A DNA stretch of 64,000 nt from Neorhizobium populisoli (GTDB taxonomy: Bacteria > Pseudomonadota > Alphaproteobacteria > Rhizobiales > Rhizobiaceae), in NCBI RefSeq assembly GCF_019430945.1, contig NZ_JAHYCB010000015.1, forward strand, positions 1-64,000, written 5' to 3'. Position 1 is the stretch's first letter. Each line of letters begins with the position of its first letter. Below the pieces are notes generated by a model. The model made no database searches. It saw nothing but the letters and a program-made list of their open reading frames with translations, and had not been told where the DNA came from. A program made the translations under genes and the position numbers. This document shows positions 34,016-41,783 of this stretch, one piece after another.

Positions 34016-35191
34016 ATGAAAGCACTGTGCTGGCACGGCAAAGGCGACATCCGCTGCGATGAAGTTCCAGATCCCCGAATCGAAGACGGTCGAGACGTCA
34101 TCATCAAGATGACGGCCTGTGCCATCTGCGGATCGGATCTTCACCTGATGGACGGATACATCCCGTTCATGGAGAAGGGAGACGTTCTCGGTCACGAGTT
34201 CATGGGTGAAGTGGTCGAGGTCGGGCGCGACAACAAGAAGCTGAAGGTCGGCGATCGCGTTGTCGTTCCATTCACGATCTGCTGCGGTGAATGCCAGCAA
34301 TGCCGGAAGGGGAACTGGTCCGTCTGCGAGCGCACCAATCGCAATGCCGACAACGCCACCAAAGCGTTTGGCTATCCGACGGCCGGGCTGTTCGGCTACT
34401 CGCATCTGACGGGCGCCTATGCTGGGGGCCAGGCGGAATACGTCCGTGTACCGTTCGCGGATGTATCACCAATCGTCATTCCGAACGGGATGACCGACGA
34501 ACAAGCGCTGTTTCTCGGCGATATCTTCCCGACCGGTTGGATGGCTGCGGCCAACTGCGAAATCGAGCCGACCGACATTGTCGCGATCTGGGGCTGTGGT
34601 CCTGTCGGCCAGTTCTGCATCAAGAGCGCGCTGATGCAGGGAGCTGCGCGCGTGATCGCGATCGACAATGTACCGGAACGGTTGGCTTTGGCGCAAGCCG
34701 CGGGTGCCGAAACCATCAACTTTGATGAAGTTGATGACAACATTCCGGATGTCATCAAGCAAATGACGGCCGGCCATGGTGCCGACAAGTGCATCGATGC
34801 CGTTGGCGCGGAATCACACGCGACCGCGTCTTTCGACGCCATCGTCGACAAGGTGAAAGCCGCTACCCTGCTCGGAACCGACCGGCCCCATGTTCTTCGG
34901 ACTGCAATCATGGCGTGCCGGCCCGGCGGTATTGTCTCGGTACCAGGCGTCTACGGCGGCTTTCTTGACAAGATCCCGTTCGGCGCCGCTATGAATAAAG
35001 GGCTGACGATCCGCACCGGCCAAACTCATGTGAACCGTTACTCGCTCGATCTCCTGCGTCGGATCGAGGAAGGCGAGATTGACCCAAGTTTTATCATCAC
35101 CCACCGCGCAAAGCTGGAAGACGGTCCGGGTCTTTACGAAACTTTTCGCGACAAGAAGGACGGCTGCATCAAAGTCGTCCTGACGGCATGA
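34016..35191 (+). CDS. Zinc-dependent alcohol dehydrogenase
   Basis: 391 residues of the medium-chain dehydrogenase family. Catalytic zinc ligands lie in CAICGSDLH and GHEFMGEV; four structural-zinc cysteines lie in [16 protein letters not shown]; the cofactor site is [16 protein letters not shown] followed by [11 protein letters not shown], whose Asp suggests NAD(H). The long form resembles formaldehyde-dehydrogenase-like members, but glutathione dependence cannot be told. Second gene of a two-gene operon with an EcfG-type promoter and a terminator. Confidence 0.9.
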   Translation: MKALCWHGKGDIRCDEVPDPRIEDGRDVIIKMTACAICGSDLHLMDGYIPFMEKGDVLGHEFMGEVVEVGRDNKKLKVGDRVVVPFTICCGECQQCRKGNWSVCERTNRNADNATKAFGYPTAGLFGYSHLTGAYAGGQAEYVRVPFADVSPIVIPNGMTDEQALFLGDIFPTGWMAAANCEIEPTDIVAIWGCGPVGQFCIKSALMQGAARVIAIDNVPERLALAQAAGAETINFDEVDDNIPDVIKQMTAGHGADKCIDAVGAESHATASFDAIVDKVKAATLLGTDRPHVLRTAIMACRPGGIVSVPGVYGGFLDKIPFGAAMNKGLTIRTGQTHVNRYSLDLLRRIEEGEIDPSFIITHRAKLEDGPGLYETFRDKKDGCIKVVLTA

Positions 35192-35198
35192 GGCAAAA

Positions 35199-35222
35199 GG
35201 GCGGCGGTACGCGCCGCCGCCC
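35199..35222 (+). terminator. Terminator after the alcohol dehydrogenase gene
   Basis: GGGCGGCGG, 6-nt loop, CCGCCGCCC, then TCTCCTT. A perfect 9-bp GC stem 8 bp past the stop. Confidence 0.8.
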
Positions 35223-35264
35223 TCTCCTTGCGCTGCTCAATAAAGCTCCCGCCGAATAGCGACT

Positions 35265-36089
35265 TTAAACCAGTGCGACCGGCAGAGCCCGTTTGTGAGA
35301 GCTCGCGTAATGCGTCGCGATGATCTTCTGCCTTGCAACTTCCGAAACGTCCTTTCCTTCCAGAAAATCGTCGATCTCGTCATAGGTGACGCCGTAGACG
35401 TCCTCATCGGGACGAAGCGGGGCATCTGTTTCTAGATCGGCCGTCGGGACTTTGAAAACCAATTCATCCGGTGCGCCGAGATGCGTTGCGATGGCCCTAA
35501 CGCGTCGTTTCGTCAGGCCGGACAAAGGGAGGATATCAGCAGCGCCATCGCCGAATTTGGTGAAAAATCCCATTAGCGCTTCAGCGGCCTGATCGGTTCC
35601 GATAACAAGTCCGCGTGTCGTGCCAGCTAGCGCGTACTGCGCGATCATTCGCTGGCGCGCTTTGATATTTCCGAGATGGAAATTGAGCCTTGCGGTATCC
35701 AGAAGGTCGCCGCCCTCGACACGCACAGCCTCCAACATTGCATCTGTGGCCGGCTTAATATCTATAGTTACAACTCGGTCGGGTTTGATGACTTGCAATG
35801 ACCTTTGCGCGTCTGCTTCGTCGGCCTGGGTGCCGTAAGGAAGTCGGACCGCGATGAACTGAGCTTCGTGCCCCTGCGAACGGAGGCTCTCGACGGCTGA
35901 CTGAGCAAGCATCCCGGCGGCCAGTGAATCGACACCGCCGCTGATTCCAAGCACATAGGACTGCAAGGACGATGCGCGCAAATAATCTGCCAAAAACCGG
36001 ATGCGCTGCTCCGCCTCTGCTGCTGCATCGAAGCTCTTGGCCACGCCCAGTCGTTCGGCGATCTGAGATTGCTGATCGTGAAATGTCAT
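35265..36089 (-). CDS. nadE: NH3-dependent NAD(+) synthetase
   Basis: 274 residues, the short ammonia-dependent form. The ATP pyrophosphatase P-loop SGGVDS is at 50-55, followed by RLPYGTQADEADAQ, GNIKARQRMIAQYALA, GTDQAAEALMGFFTKFGDG and DILPLSGLTKRRVR. It converts deamido-NAD to NAD in the cytosol. It starts 22 bp after the isochorismatase-like gene, so NAD salvage is the probable theme of the operon. No EcfG-type promoter was seen in front of the operon. Confidence 0.94.
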   Translation of the reverse strand: MTFHDQQSQIAERLGVAKSFDAAAEAEQRIRFLADYLRASSLQSYVLGISGGVDSLAAGMLAQSAVESLRSQGHEAQFIAVRLPYGTQADEADAQRSLQVIKPDRVVTIDIKPATDAMLEAVRVEGGDLLDTARLNFHLGNIKARQRMIAQYALAGTTRGLVIGTDQAAEALMGFFTKFGDGAADILPLSGLTKRRVRAIATHLGAPDELVFKVPTADLETDAPLRPDEDVYGVTYDEIDDFLEGKDVSEVARQKIIATHYASSHKRALPVALV

Positions 36090-36111
36090 TTCTTTGCCTG
36101 TGTTGAGTGGC

Positions 36112-36693
36112 TCAACCGTAACGCCTGATGAACGTTTCCGTCTCGACAATTTCCACTTGAACGGAGAAGCGATCGCCGAGAAGTTGGAGTGATGCATCGT
36201 ATGTGTCATCAGCGCCGCTGCAAACCGCGTCCTTAAGCAGTTTGACCTCGTATCCGAGATCGATGGCTCCTAGAGCGGCAGCGAGGACGCAGACATCGGT
36301 CTCACCGCCGGAGATGGCAAGCGTCTGCACACCTTGCGTCTGCAGCTTGCGGTGAAGATTCCCATCGATCCAGGGCGAGTAAGTCATCTTGTCGAAAACC
36401 TTGGCCGGGGGGATGTAACGCTTAAGTTCAGGGATGACATCTACCATTTCGGGCCCGAGACGCTCAAATGTCATATTTTCCCACTTGCGATAGTAGTCCC
36501 GCCAGGCTCCTGGCACCTGCTCGGGGCTAACCGGCGGGACGAAACGTGTGAAGATGGTCTTCTCAGGATGTCGTCCGGCTATTTCGACGATAGCAGGCGA
36601 CACCTTTGCCATCCATGGCACATGCCAAGGCGTATCCTCCTTGAACATCCGCTGCATGTCGATGCAAAGATGGACCCAGTTGTCACTCAACAC
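36112..36693 (-). CDS. Isochorismatase-family cysteine hydrolase
   Basis: 193 residues with a GTG start behind GAGG. The catalytic Asp lies in LCIDMQRMF, the lysine in VFDKMTYSPW and the cysteine in GGETDVCVLAAALGA. The family includes nicotinamidases, and the neighbouring nadE makes nicotinamide deamidation an attractive role, but the metal-site residues of true PncA are not clear here. It is 7 bp downstream of a 55-residue protein gene. Confidence 0.85.
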   Translation of the reverse strand: MLSDNWVHLCIDMQRMFKEDTPWHVPWMAKVSPAIVEIAGRHPEKTIFTRFVPPVSPEQVPGAWRDYYRKWENMTFERLGPEMVDVIPELKRYIPPAKVFDKMTYSPWIDGNLHRKLQTQGVQTLAISGGETDVCVLAAALGAIDLGYEVKLLKDAVCSGADDTYDASLQLLGDRFSVQVEIVETETFIRRYG

Positions 36694-36700
36694 GTCTGCC

Positions 36701-36868
36701 TCACTTCGTGGTGCCGTAAAGCGGCTTTCGGCCAACGCGGGCCACCTTGGCGGCTTCGATTTCCTCAAGGGGCGTCCGACTCGTGTCGATGCTTTCCGCA
36801 ACGCGCGCCGACCCCTGTGCGCCGAGTACAGGTTTATCGAAACGATTGTCTTTTTTTTCTTCAGACAT
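36701..36868 (-). CDS. Small hydrophilic protein
   Basis: 55 residues, MSEEKKDNRFDKPVLGAQGS onward, basic C-terminus (RVGRKPLYGTTK). GGAG lies 7 bases before the ATG. No hydrophobic segment and no family recognised. First gene of the isochorismatase-nadE operon by spacing (7 bp). Confidence 0.65.
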   Translation of the reverse strand: MSEEKKDNRFDKPVLGAQGSARVAESIDTSRTPLEEIEAAKVARVGRKPLYGTTK

Positions 36869-37059
36869 TCTCACACTCCATATCCGGGGCGGGAGGCATA
36901 TCGTTCTCAATCAACGAGGTCCGAGGACGCCATCTCGACATGCCTCCCATGTTGCGAACTGCCAATCAGCTCGAGAGTTTCAGTCTGCTTTCGTACGGTC
37001 CATTTATCAACGACTAGCAGGAGCGCGTAACGGTCCTACCGTCGATACTGAAATATCGT

Positions 37060-37446
37060 CTACCGTTCTTTTTTGCTCTTATTGTCTTGACCTTCCAAGC
37101 CACTTATTTCGGCTCCTGCAATATGAACTTGCATCTGCGACGGCAGATGCGCAATCTCAGCGACCCTTCGGCCGGAGCGGCCGTCAACTCGCCCCTTCAG
37201 CGAATCTTGCGACGTATGGCCGACGTTCGCTGCTATTACGCAGACGGCATAGAGCCTCAACCCGATGTCAGCCAGCCCTTGACTACCTGGCCACCAGAGA
37301 CTAGCCGTCCCAGCATTTTCGCATACGCCGGTCGCAGCGATGACCAACGAAGGATGTGGAACCCATCCAAACATGATCGTCAGGAACGGCCCCGCAAAGA
37401 CAAGGTGGACGATGCCCGCGACGAGATAGCGGATGGACACGGCCAC
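37060..37446 (-). CDS. DoxX-like membrane protein, possibly degenerate at the C-terminus
   Basis: 128 residues, GTG start. The first 75 residues fit a DoxX-type layout (IRYLVAGIVHLVFAGPFLTIM, CENAGTASLWWPGSQGLADIGL, LYAVCVIAANVGH). The C-terminal 50 residues are unusually polar where the family has a fourth helix, so the end may be altered. Ribosome binding site is weak. Could be a decaying gene. Confidence 0.5.
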   Translation of the reverse strand: MAVSIRYLVAGIVHLVFAGPFLTIMFGWVPHPSLVIAATGVCENAGTASLWWPGSQGLADIGLRLYAVCVIAANVGHTSQDSLKGRVDGRSGRRVAEIAHLPSQMQVHIAGAEISGLEGQDNKSKKER

Positions 37447-37492
37447 TCAAGCACGCCCGCCACCCCGCGGTTTGGTGCTGAATATCTCCATC

Positions 37493-38090
37493 TTACTGAA
37501 GCTTTCGCTTCAGAACGGCGAGCACCCTGGCTGCGCCCGAAGATGATATGGTGTGCCTTGTACCTAGTTTTACATCGACTTCGACCTCAAACCTCGCCGT
37601 CCCCAGTTGCGAAGCGGCGAGCGTAGAAGCAGTTGCCGGGATCGTCGTGTCCGCCTGACCGTGTACCAGTAGGATCGGCGTGGTCCGACTCAAGGATAAA
37701 ATCGGCTGCGGAGGAAGAAGACCTGAGAACGCGACCACCGAACCGATCTTCCAGCGTCCGTTGGCGACGGCATCCAGGCCCATGAGAGCGCCATGCGAGA
37801 TGCCCGTGAGAGCGACGCGGTCGTGCACTTCCTCGAACCCTTCGCGCCGCGCGACATCTTTGATCAGCGCGTCGAAGACCTGCTGCGCGGCCAGAATGCG
37901 CTCGGGCGCGAGGGGGTTGCCTTCGGTCGTGAACCACTGATGGCCCCGCCGATGATGCATAGGAGCATCCGGCGCTACGAAGCAAGTGCCAGAGAGGGCT
38001 GTCCCGCCAAAAAGCGGCAAGCGGCATGAGCTGCGCGCCGGAAGCGCCGATCCCATGGACAAGGATTACGAGGTGGTCGTGCGACGCCAT
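37493..38090 (-). pseudogene. Alpha/beta hydrolase (carboxylesterase/DLH-like) with one frameshift
   Basis: The first frame gives MASHDHLVILVHGIGASGAQ up to AFWRDS; the second gives GTCFVAPDAPMHH, ISHGALMGLDAVA (nucleophile), VVAFSGLLP, LVHGQADTTIP (acid) and LGTRHTIS (His). Removing one C from the CCC at the joint (about 37998-38000) restores a single 198-codon reading. All catalytic residues survive, so this is a very recent break or a sequence error. Confidence 0.8.
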
Positions 38091-38352
38091 GATTTTCCGT
38101 GATCGCTGAAAAAGGTCCGAGGGCGCTCGACCCGAGGCAGGGAGCAGCCCTCTCACCCGCGCAAGCCATCACGATGGCGCCGGCGGACGGCGCTGCGGAG
38201 GCTCTCTTGGGGGTGGCAGACACTACATGGTGTCGGTTCCGCGATCTCGCAAGGACGTCCGCTACGTCGTACGCTAGCGGACGCGCCCCTTCGGACCTGT
38301 TGATCCTGATCATCGTGATTTCCATATGTCGGGAAACCCCAAAGGATTTGTC

Positions 38353-38523
38353 ATGGTGAGCAGGCTCAGAAAAACTCTGACCGTGCAAGAACGCGCGGCG
38401 GCTTTCGAACACACGCACAAGGTCGCGGCGGACGCTCTGGAGGAAGAGCGCCGGCTGCGTGAGGAGAAGAGCGGACGGCTTCGGCGGCTGCGTCTGGCAG
38501 CCCGCGAAAGCGCTTCTAGTTGA
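38353..38523 (+). CDS. Small coiled-coil-like basic protein
   Basis: 56 residues, start MVSRLRKTL with AAAGGA 7 bases upstream. The sequence is nearly all helix with heptad-like charge patterning (ADALEEERRLREEKSGRLRRLRLAARES). No family recognised. It lies 56 bp before a small HTH gene in the same direction. Confidence 0.6.
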   Translation: MVSRLRKTLTVQERAAAFEHTHKVAADALEEERRLREEKSGRLRRLRLAARESASS

Positions 38524-38528
38524 CCACC

Positions 38529-38553
38529 GGAACCCGGCCCGCGCTCAGGCATT
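38529..38553 (+). promoter_or_regulatory. Weak EcfG-like site before the small HTH gene
   Basis: GGAAC (38529-38533), 16 bp, CATT (38550-38553), 26 bp before the start at 38580. The -10 differs from NGTT at one position. Confidence 0.35.
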
Positions 38554-38579
38554 TTCAGGACGCCCTCAAGGAGAACGAC

Positions 38580-38759
38580 ATGGATCATCACACTCACGCA
38601 AAATCATCGCTGGACCTTCAGGCGGCTCGCCTTGCGAAAGGGTATAGTCTTGAGGACCTTGCAATCGCCACAGGGCTTACGGTGGAGGAAATTACGGTCG
38701 CCGAACAAGGGGCTGCTCCGGCGCAGCATCTGGAGCGCATTGAGCACGCGCTGACCTAA
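38580..38759 (+). CDS. Small XRE-like helix-turn-helix protein
   Basis: 59 residues, MDHHTHAKSS onward behind AAGGAG. The segment QAARLAKGYSLEDLAIATGL followed by TVEEITVAEQG fits the XRE-type helix-turn-helix (A-R-x-x-K-G-x-S-x-x-x-L-A-x-x-T-G). The N-terminus has a His-rich start. Probably a DNA-binding protein; target unknown. Its stop is adjacent to the -35 of the DUF4142 promoter. Confidence 0.7.
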   Translation: MDHHTHAKSSLDLQAARLAKGYSLEDLAIATGLTVEEITVAEQGAAPAQHLERIEHALT

Positions 38760-38784
38760 GGAACTCCGGGATGGCCTCGTTGTT
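38760..38784 (+). promoter_or_regulatory. EcfG-type promoter of the DUF4142 gene
   Basis: GGAAC (38760-38764), 16 bp, TGTT (38781-38784), 32 bp before the start at 38817. Confidence 0.78.
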
Positions 38785-38816
38785 AGAGCGCCGTTCCATA
38801 ACCCTCGGAGAAGTTC

Positions 38817-39377
38817 ATGAACCGCCGCACAATGCTTTCTGTCGCTGCAGCCGCAGCCACCCTTCCAGTCCTCCTTTCCTCTACCGCCAGCTTCGCGCAG
38901 ACCGCCAAGGCCGCAGGCGACGCTGAGAAGAAGCACGCCGACGAAACGAAGAAGGTCGGTTCGCTGTCGCTCGCGACAAGCCGCGTCGCCGCCGAGAAGG
39001 CTTCCGATCCTATGGTGAAAGAGTTCGCGAAATGGGAGACCGCGGAGCAGGAGACGATTGCCGATATCCTCAAGTCGATGGAGATGGACGGCAAGGCCGA
39101 GGGCGCCCTCAAGCCGCCGTCAGACAGCGAGGTGCAGGCGATGCTCGACGCGGAAGGCAAGGCCTCGCTCGAAAAGCTGAAGGCTGCCAGCGGCGCTGCC
39201 TTCGACAAGGCCTACGTAGCGTCCCAGCTCGAGGGCCATAAGAAACTGTTGGCGATCCAGGAAGACTACCTCAAGGTTGGCCAGGTACGAGAGCATCTCA
39301 GCGTGACGAAGCTCGCGCGAGGCCAGATCAAGGAACATATCGACCATCTCGACATGCTGAAATCGAAGATTGGATGA
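38817..39377 (+). CDS. DUF4142 exported protein
   Basis: 186 residues with a signal peptide (MNRRTMLSVAAAAATLPVLL ending near SFAQT) and a ferritin-like helical DUF4142 domain (KKVGSLSLATSRVA, MVKEFAKWETAEQETI, FDKAYVASQLEGHKKLL). DUF4142 proteins are periplasmic, stress-associated and of unknown function. The ATG follows CGGAG. Single-gene unit with an EcfG-type promoter and a terminator. A 29-codon relic of a second copy lies at 13306-13395. Confidence 0.9.
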   Translation: MNRRTMLSVAAAAATLPVLLSSTASFAQTAKAAGDAEKKHADETKKVGSLSLATSRVAAEKASDPMVKEFAKWETAEQETIADILKSMEMDGKAEGALKPPSDSEVQAMLDAEGKASLEKLKAASGAAFDKAYVASQLEGHKKLLAIQEDYLKVGQVREHLSVTKLARGQIKEHIDHLDMLKSKIG

Positions 39378-39418
39378 AGATGATGTGACCACGGATGAAT
39401 TGGCACGACTTCAAAGGG

Positions 39419-39443
39419 GGCCGGCGGAGACGCCGGCCTTCTT
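39419..39443 (+). terminator. Terminator after the DUF4142 gene
   Basis: GGCCGGCG, loop GAGA, CGCCGGCC, then TTCTT. A perfect 8-bp stem with a tetraloop, 41 bp past the stop. Confidence 0.82.
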
Positions 39444-39499
39444 GCGTTAATGTGGCGCATCGTCTTGACGAGTTGCGACCGGACTTTATCTGCCTGTGA

Positions 39500-39727
39500 A
39501 TGAGACCCGTCCCATCCCCGCCGAAGAATACAGACGCAGATCGCTTCCTAAAGTGTCAGGAAGCGATGGCGGACGGGGTCTCAGACGTCGCCCTCTCCGC
39601 GATTAAGGCGGGATGGCGGCCCGAAGAGGTCGCCGCCGCGCTCGTCGAGTTGGCAGATCACGTCATGCTCGGAATGCTTGCGAGCCGGGACGTCGAGTGC
39701 AGCCAGGCAAACCTGCGCAGAAGATGA
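39500..39727 (+). CDS. Small hypothetical helical protein
   Basis: 75 residues, mostly amphipathic helices (FLKCQEAMADGVSDVALSAI, PEEVAAALVELADHVML). No convincing ribosome binding site at the 39500 ATG; an internal ATG at 39563 has a better one (AGGAAG). No family recognised, but the composition looks like real rhizobial coding sequence. Confidence 0.5.
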   Translation: MRPVPSPPKNTDADRFLKCQEAMADGVSDVALSAIKAGWRPEEVAAALVELADHVMLGMLASRDVECSQANLRRR

Positions 39728-39889
39728 AGGACGGAGTTACCTTTTCCCTCTCCATGTTCAAGACTGATCGGTCATTCGCGGCCAGGATTTCCGGCGATGC
39801 CGACGACACGTTGCGGTCTTCGCTGCTTTATTCTCGATGGCGTGCCAGCTTGGCGTGACGCTTATGCCTGTGGCAAACGGAGAAGCACC

Positions 39890-40921
39890 TTAGTCGTCCC
39901 CCTTCTCGTCCAGAAAATCCTCCGCCGGGGCATGATCATCGGACCCGGAGTTTCGGAACCTTAACGCCACGTCCCGAGCGTAACGGTGCAGGTCGGAGCG
40001 CAGGCGAAGAACCGCCAGATCTTTCCCCTTGGCCTCGAGCATGACGTCGAAGTCGAACTCGTCTACGATCCTCATAAATGTTGCGAACTCGAACGGATGA
40101 CAGAAGTCCGCGTGCCTGGTCGTCACGGGGGCGAGCAGCTTCGTGGCTTTCTTCTTTGTGACGCGATCGATAACGACCTTTTCCTGAAAATCTATCCTCG
40201 GCGACGAGAAATGAATCTTCGGCTGCTGCCCGTCAGGCCATGTCCTCATGAAGCTCGAGAACGTTTCCTTCAGATCGGCGCGTTCAGGGTTTAGGCACCA
40301 GAAATGATGATGGTCGAAGATGAGACGTACGCCTGTCTGCTCGTGTATCCATAGCGTGTCGGCCGCAGAGAAACGAATGTCGTCATGTTCGAGAACCAGC
40401 CGCCTTTTCACCGGCTCCGGAAGAGCGTGCCATGTCTGTACCCAGCGTTCACGGCTGGACTGCAGGTCGCCGTACGCGCCGCCCACATGGATGACGACGA
40501 CGGACTCGGGTCCGAGCTCCATCAGGTCGAGCATCTCGGCTTGGCTCTGAAGATCCCACACGCTTTTTGCGACGAGCTCCGGATCGGGGCTGTTGAGCAC
40601 CACGAACTGTGAGGGATGAAACGACAGCCGGATGTCGAGATCTTTGGCCTTTCTGCCAACTGCCGCGAGCTCGCTTCTGCTCTCTTGCACCATGCCATGA
40701 AACTGGGGCATGTCGGGGTGCGTCGCATACGGAGCGATATCGGAAGACATCCGGTACATGTCGATCCGATGTCGCGCCAGATGATCGAGAATGGCATCGA
40801 GATACTCGAGCGAGGTCTTCAGATGCGGCCCGCTGGCTGCCCGTCGGGCATCATTGCTCTTAAGGTCGTCCCGGACCATCACCTTGACGGGAAATCCGAG
40901 CCGTGAAGTTCGCTGTCGCAT
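39890..40921 (-). CDS. uvsE: UV damage endonuclease UvdE/UvsE
   Basis: 343 residues with a TIM-barrel fold. Typical motifs: RLGFPVKVM at the N-terminus, MYRMSSDIAPYATHP, LSFHPSQFVVLNS, VVIHVGGAYGD, LVLEHDD, LIFDHHHFWC, KIHFSSPR and DVMLEAKGKDLAV, which hold the metal-binding His, Glu and Asp residues. The enzyme nicks DNA 5' of UV photoproducts and some other lesions. It is downstream of SMP-30 and GH15 genes in one direction (34-bp gap), so co-transcription is likely. Confidence 0.9.
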   Translation of the reverse strand: MRQRTSRLGFPVKVMVRDDLKSNDARRAASGPHLKTSLEYLDAILDHLARHRIDMYRMSSDIAPYATHPDMPQFHGMVQESRSELAAVGRKAKDLDIRLSFHPSQFVVLNSPDPELVAKSVWDLQSQAEMLDLMELGPESVVVIHVGGAYGDLQSSRERWVQTWHALPEPVKRRLVLEHDDIRFSAADTLWIHEQTGVRLIFDHHHFWCLNPERADLKETFSSFMRTWPDGQQPKIHFSSPRIDFQEKVVIDRVTKKKATKLLAPVTTRHADFCHPFEFATFMRIVDEFDFDVMLEAKGKDLAVLRLRSDLHRYARDVALRFRNSGSDDHAPAEDFLDEKGDD

Positions 40922-40955
40922 GTATGTCCTCGGTATGTGTGTATATGGGAACACG

Positions 40956-41783
40956 TTAGCCTGGCAGCGGGACGCAGAAGACCGCACCCGACATCGGCGC
41001 CCGTCTTTGGTCGGCGTCGCTCATCCCGTCGTAGGCGGTCGTGATGATGATCTCCCCGTCCGCGATGTCGCTACTTGTCACATTCGGTACGGGCAGCTCG
41101 ACGGATTGGATCAGATCGCCGCGGTGGGTGTATATTTCAAGGGCCGCCCCCCCGAAGACTGCGACGAGCAGCCTGTTTTCGGGATCCATGCAGAGGCCGT
41201 CGGGTGACCAGCCGTCCTTCTTTACGAACACCCGCTTGTTAGTGGGAACTCCCTGTTCGAGATCGTAGTCATAGACCCAAATCGTGCCCCGGCCGGTGTC
41301 GGCGTGATACATCAGCGCGCCGTCCGTGCTCCAGGCCTTGCCGTTGGCGTTGGTGAACCCGCCTTCAAAGAGCTCGAGCATCCCGTTTTTGAGTACGTAC
41401 AGCCCGGCAGTCTCGCTCGGCTCGGGGCTCGTGTTTATCGAGCCCACCCATAGCCTGCCCTTGGGGTCTAGCTTGCCATCGTTCAGACGATGGTCATGCG
41501 GCAGTTCTATCCTCGCAATCGGGGTTTCCCTGCCCGTCGCCGGATCAAAGTCGTAGATGCCGTCACGGAGCCCTAAAACGAGGCCGCCAGTTGCGCTCGT
41601 GAACACGAAGCTGACCTCCTTGCTCACTGACCACGACTGGTGGCTCCTCGACTCCATCTGAAATGCGTGAACGGCTTTCCCTTTGATGTCGACCCAATAG
41701 AACGTCGAACTCCTTCCATCCCAGAAGGCTCCCTCTCCGAGCTGGCTCTTAGGCAGGTCTTCATCGAGAAGTTGGGGGATCAT
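40956..41783 (-). CDS. SMP-30/gluconolactonase-family protein
   Basis: 275 residues of a six-bladed propeller. Signature pieces: LGEGAFWDGRSSTFYWVDI, HRLNDGKLDPKGRLWVGS, GGFTNANGKAWSTDGALMYHADT and DGWSPDGLCMDPENRL, with the metal ligands Glu, Asn and Asp of SMP-30 lactonases. It probably hydrolyses a sugar lactone. The gene overlaps the end of the GH15 gene by 23 bp. Confidence 0.9.
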   Translation of the reverse strand: MIPQLLDEDLPKSQLGEGAFWDGRSSTFYWVDIKGKAVHAFQMESRSHQSWSVSKEVSFVFTSATGGLVLGLRDGIYDFDPATGRETPIARIELPHDHRLNDGKLDPKGRLWVGSINTSPEPSETAGLYVLKNGMLELFEGGFTNANGKAWSTDGALMYHADTGRGTIWVYDYDLEQGVPTNKRVFVKKDGWSPDGLCMDPENRLLVAVFGGAALEIYTHRGDLIQSVELPVPNVTSSDIADGEIIITTAYDGMSDADQRRAPMSGAVFCVPLPG

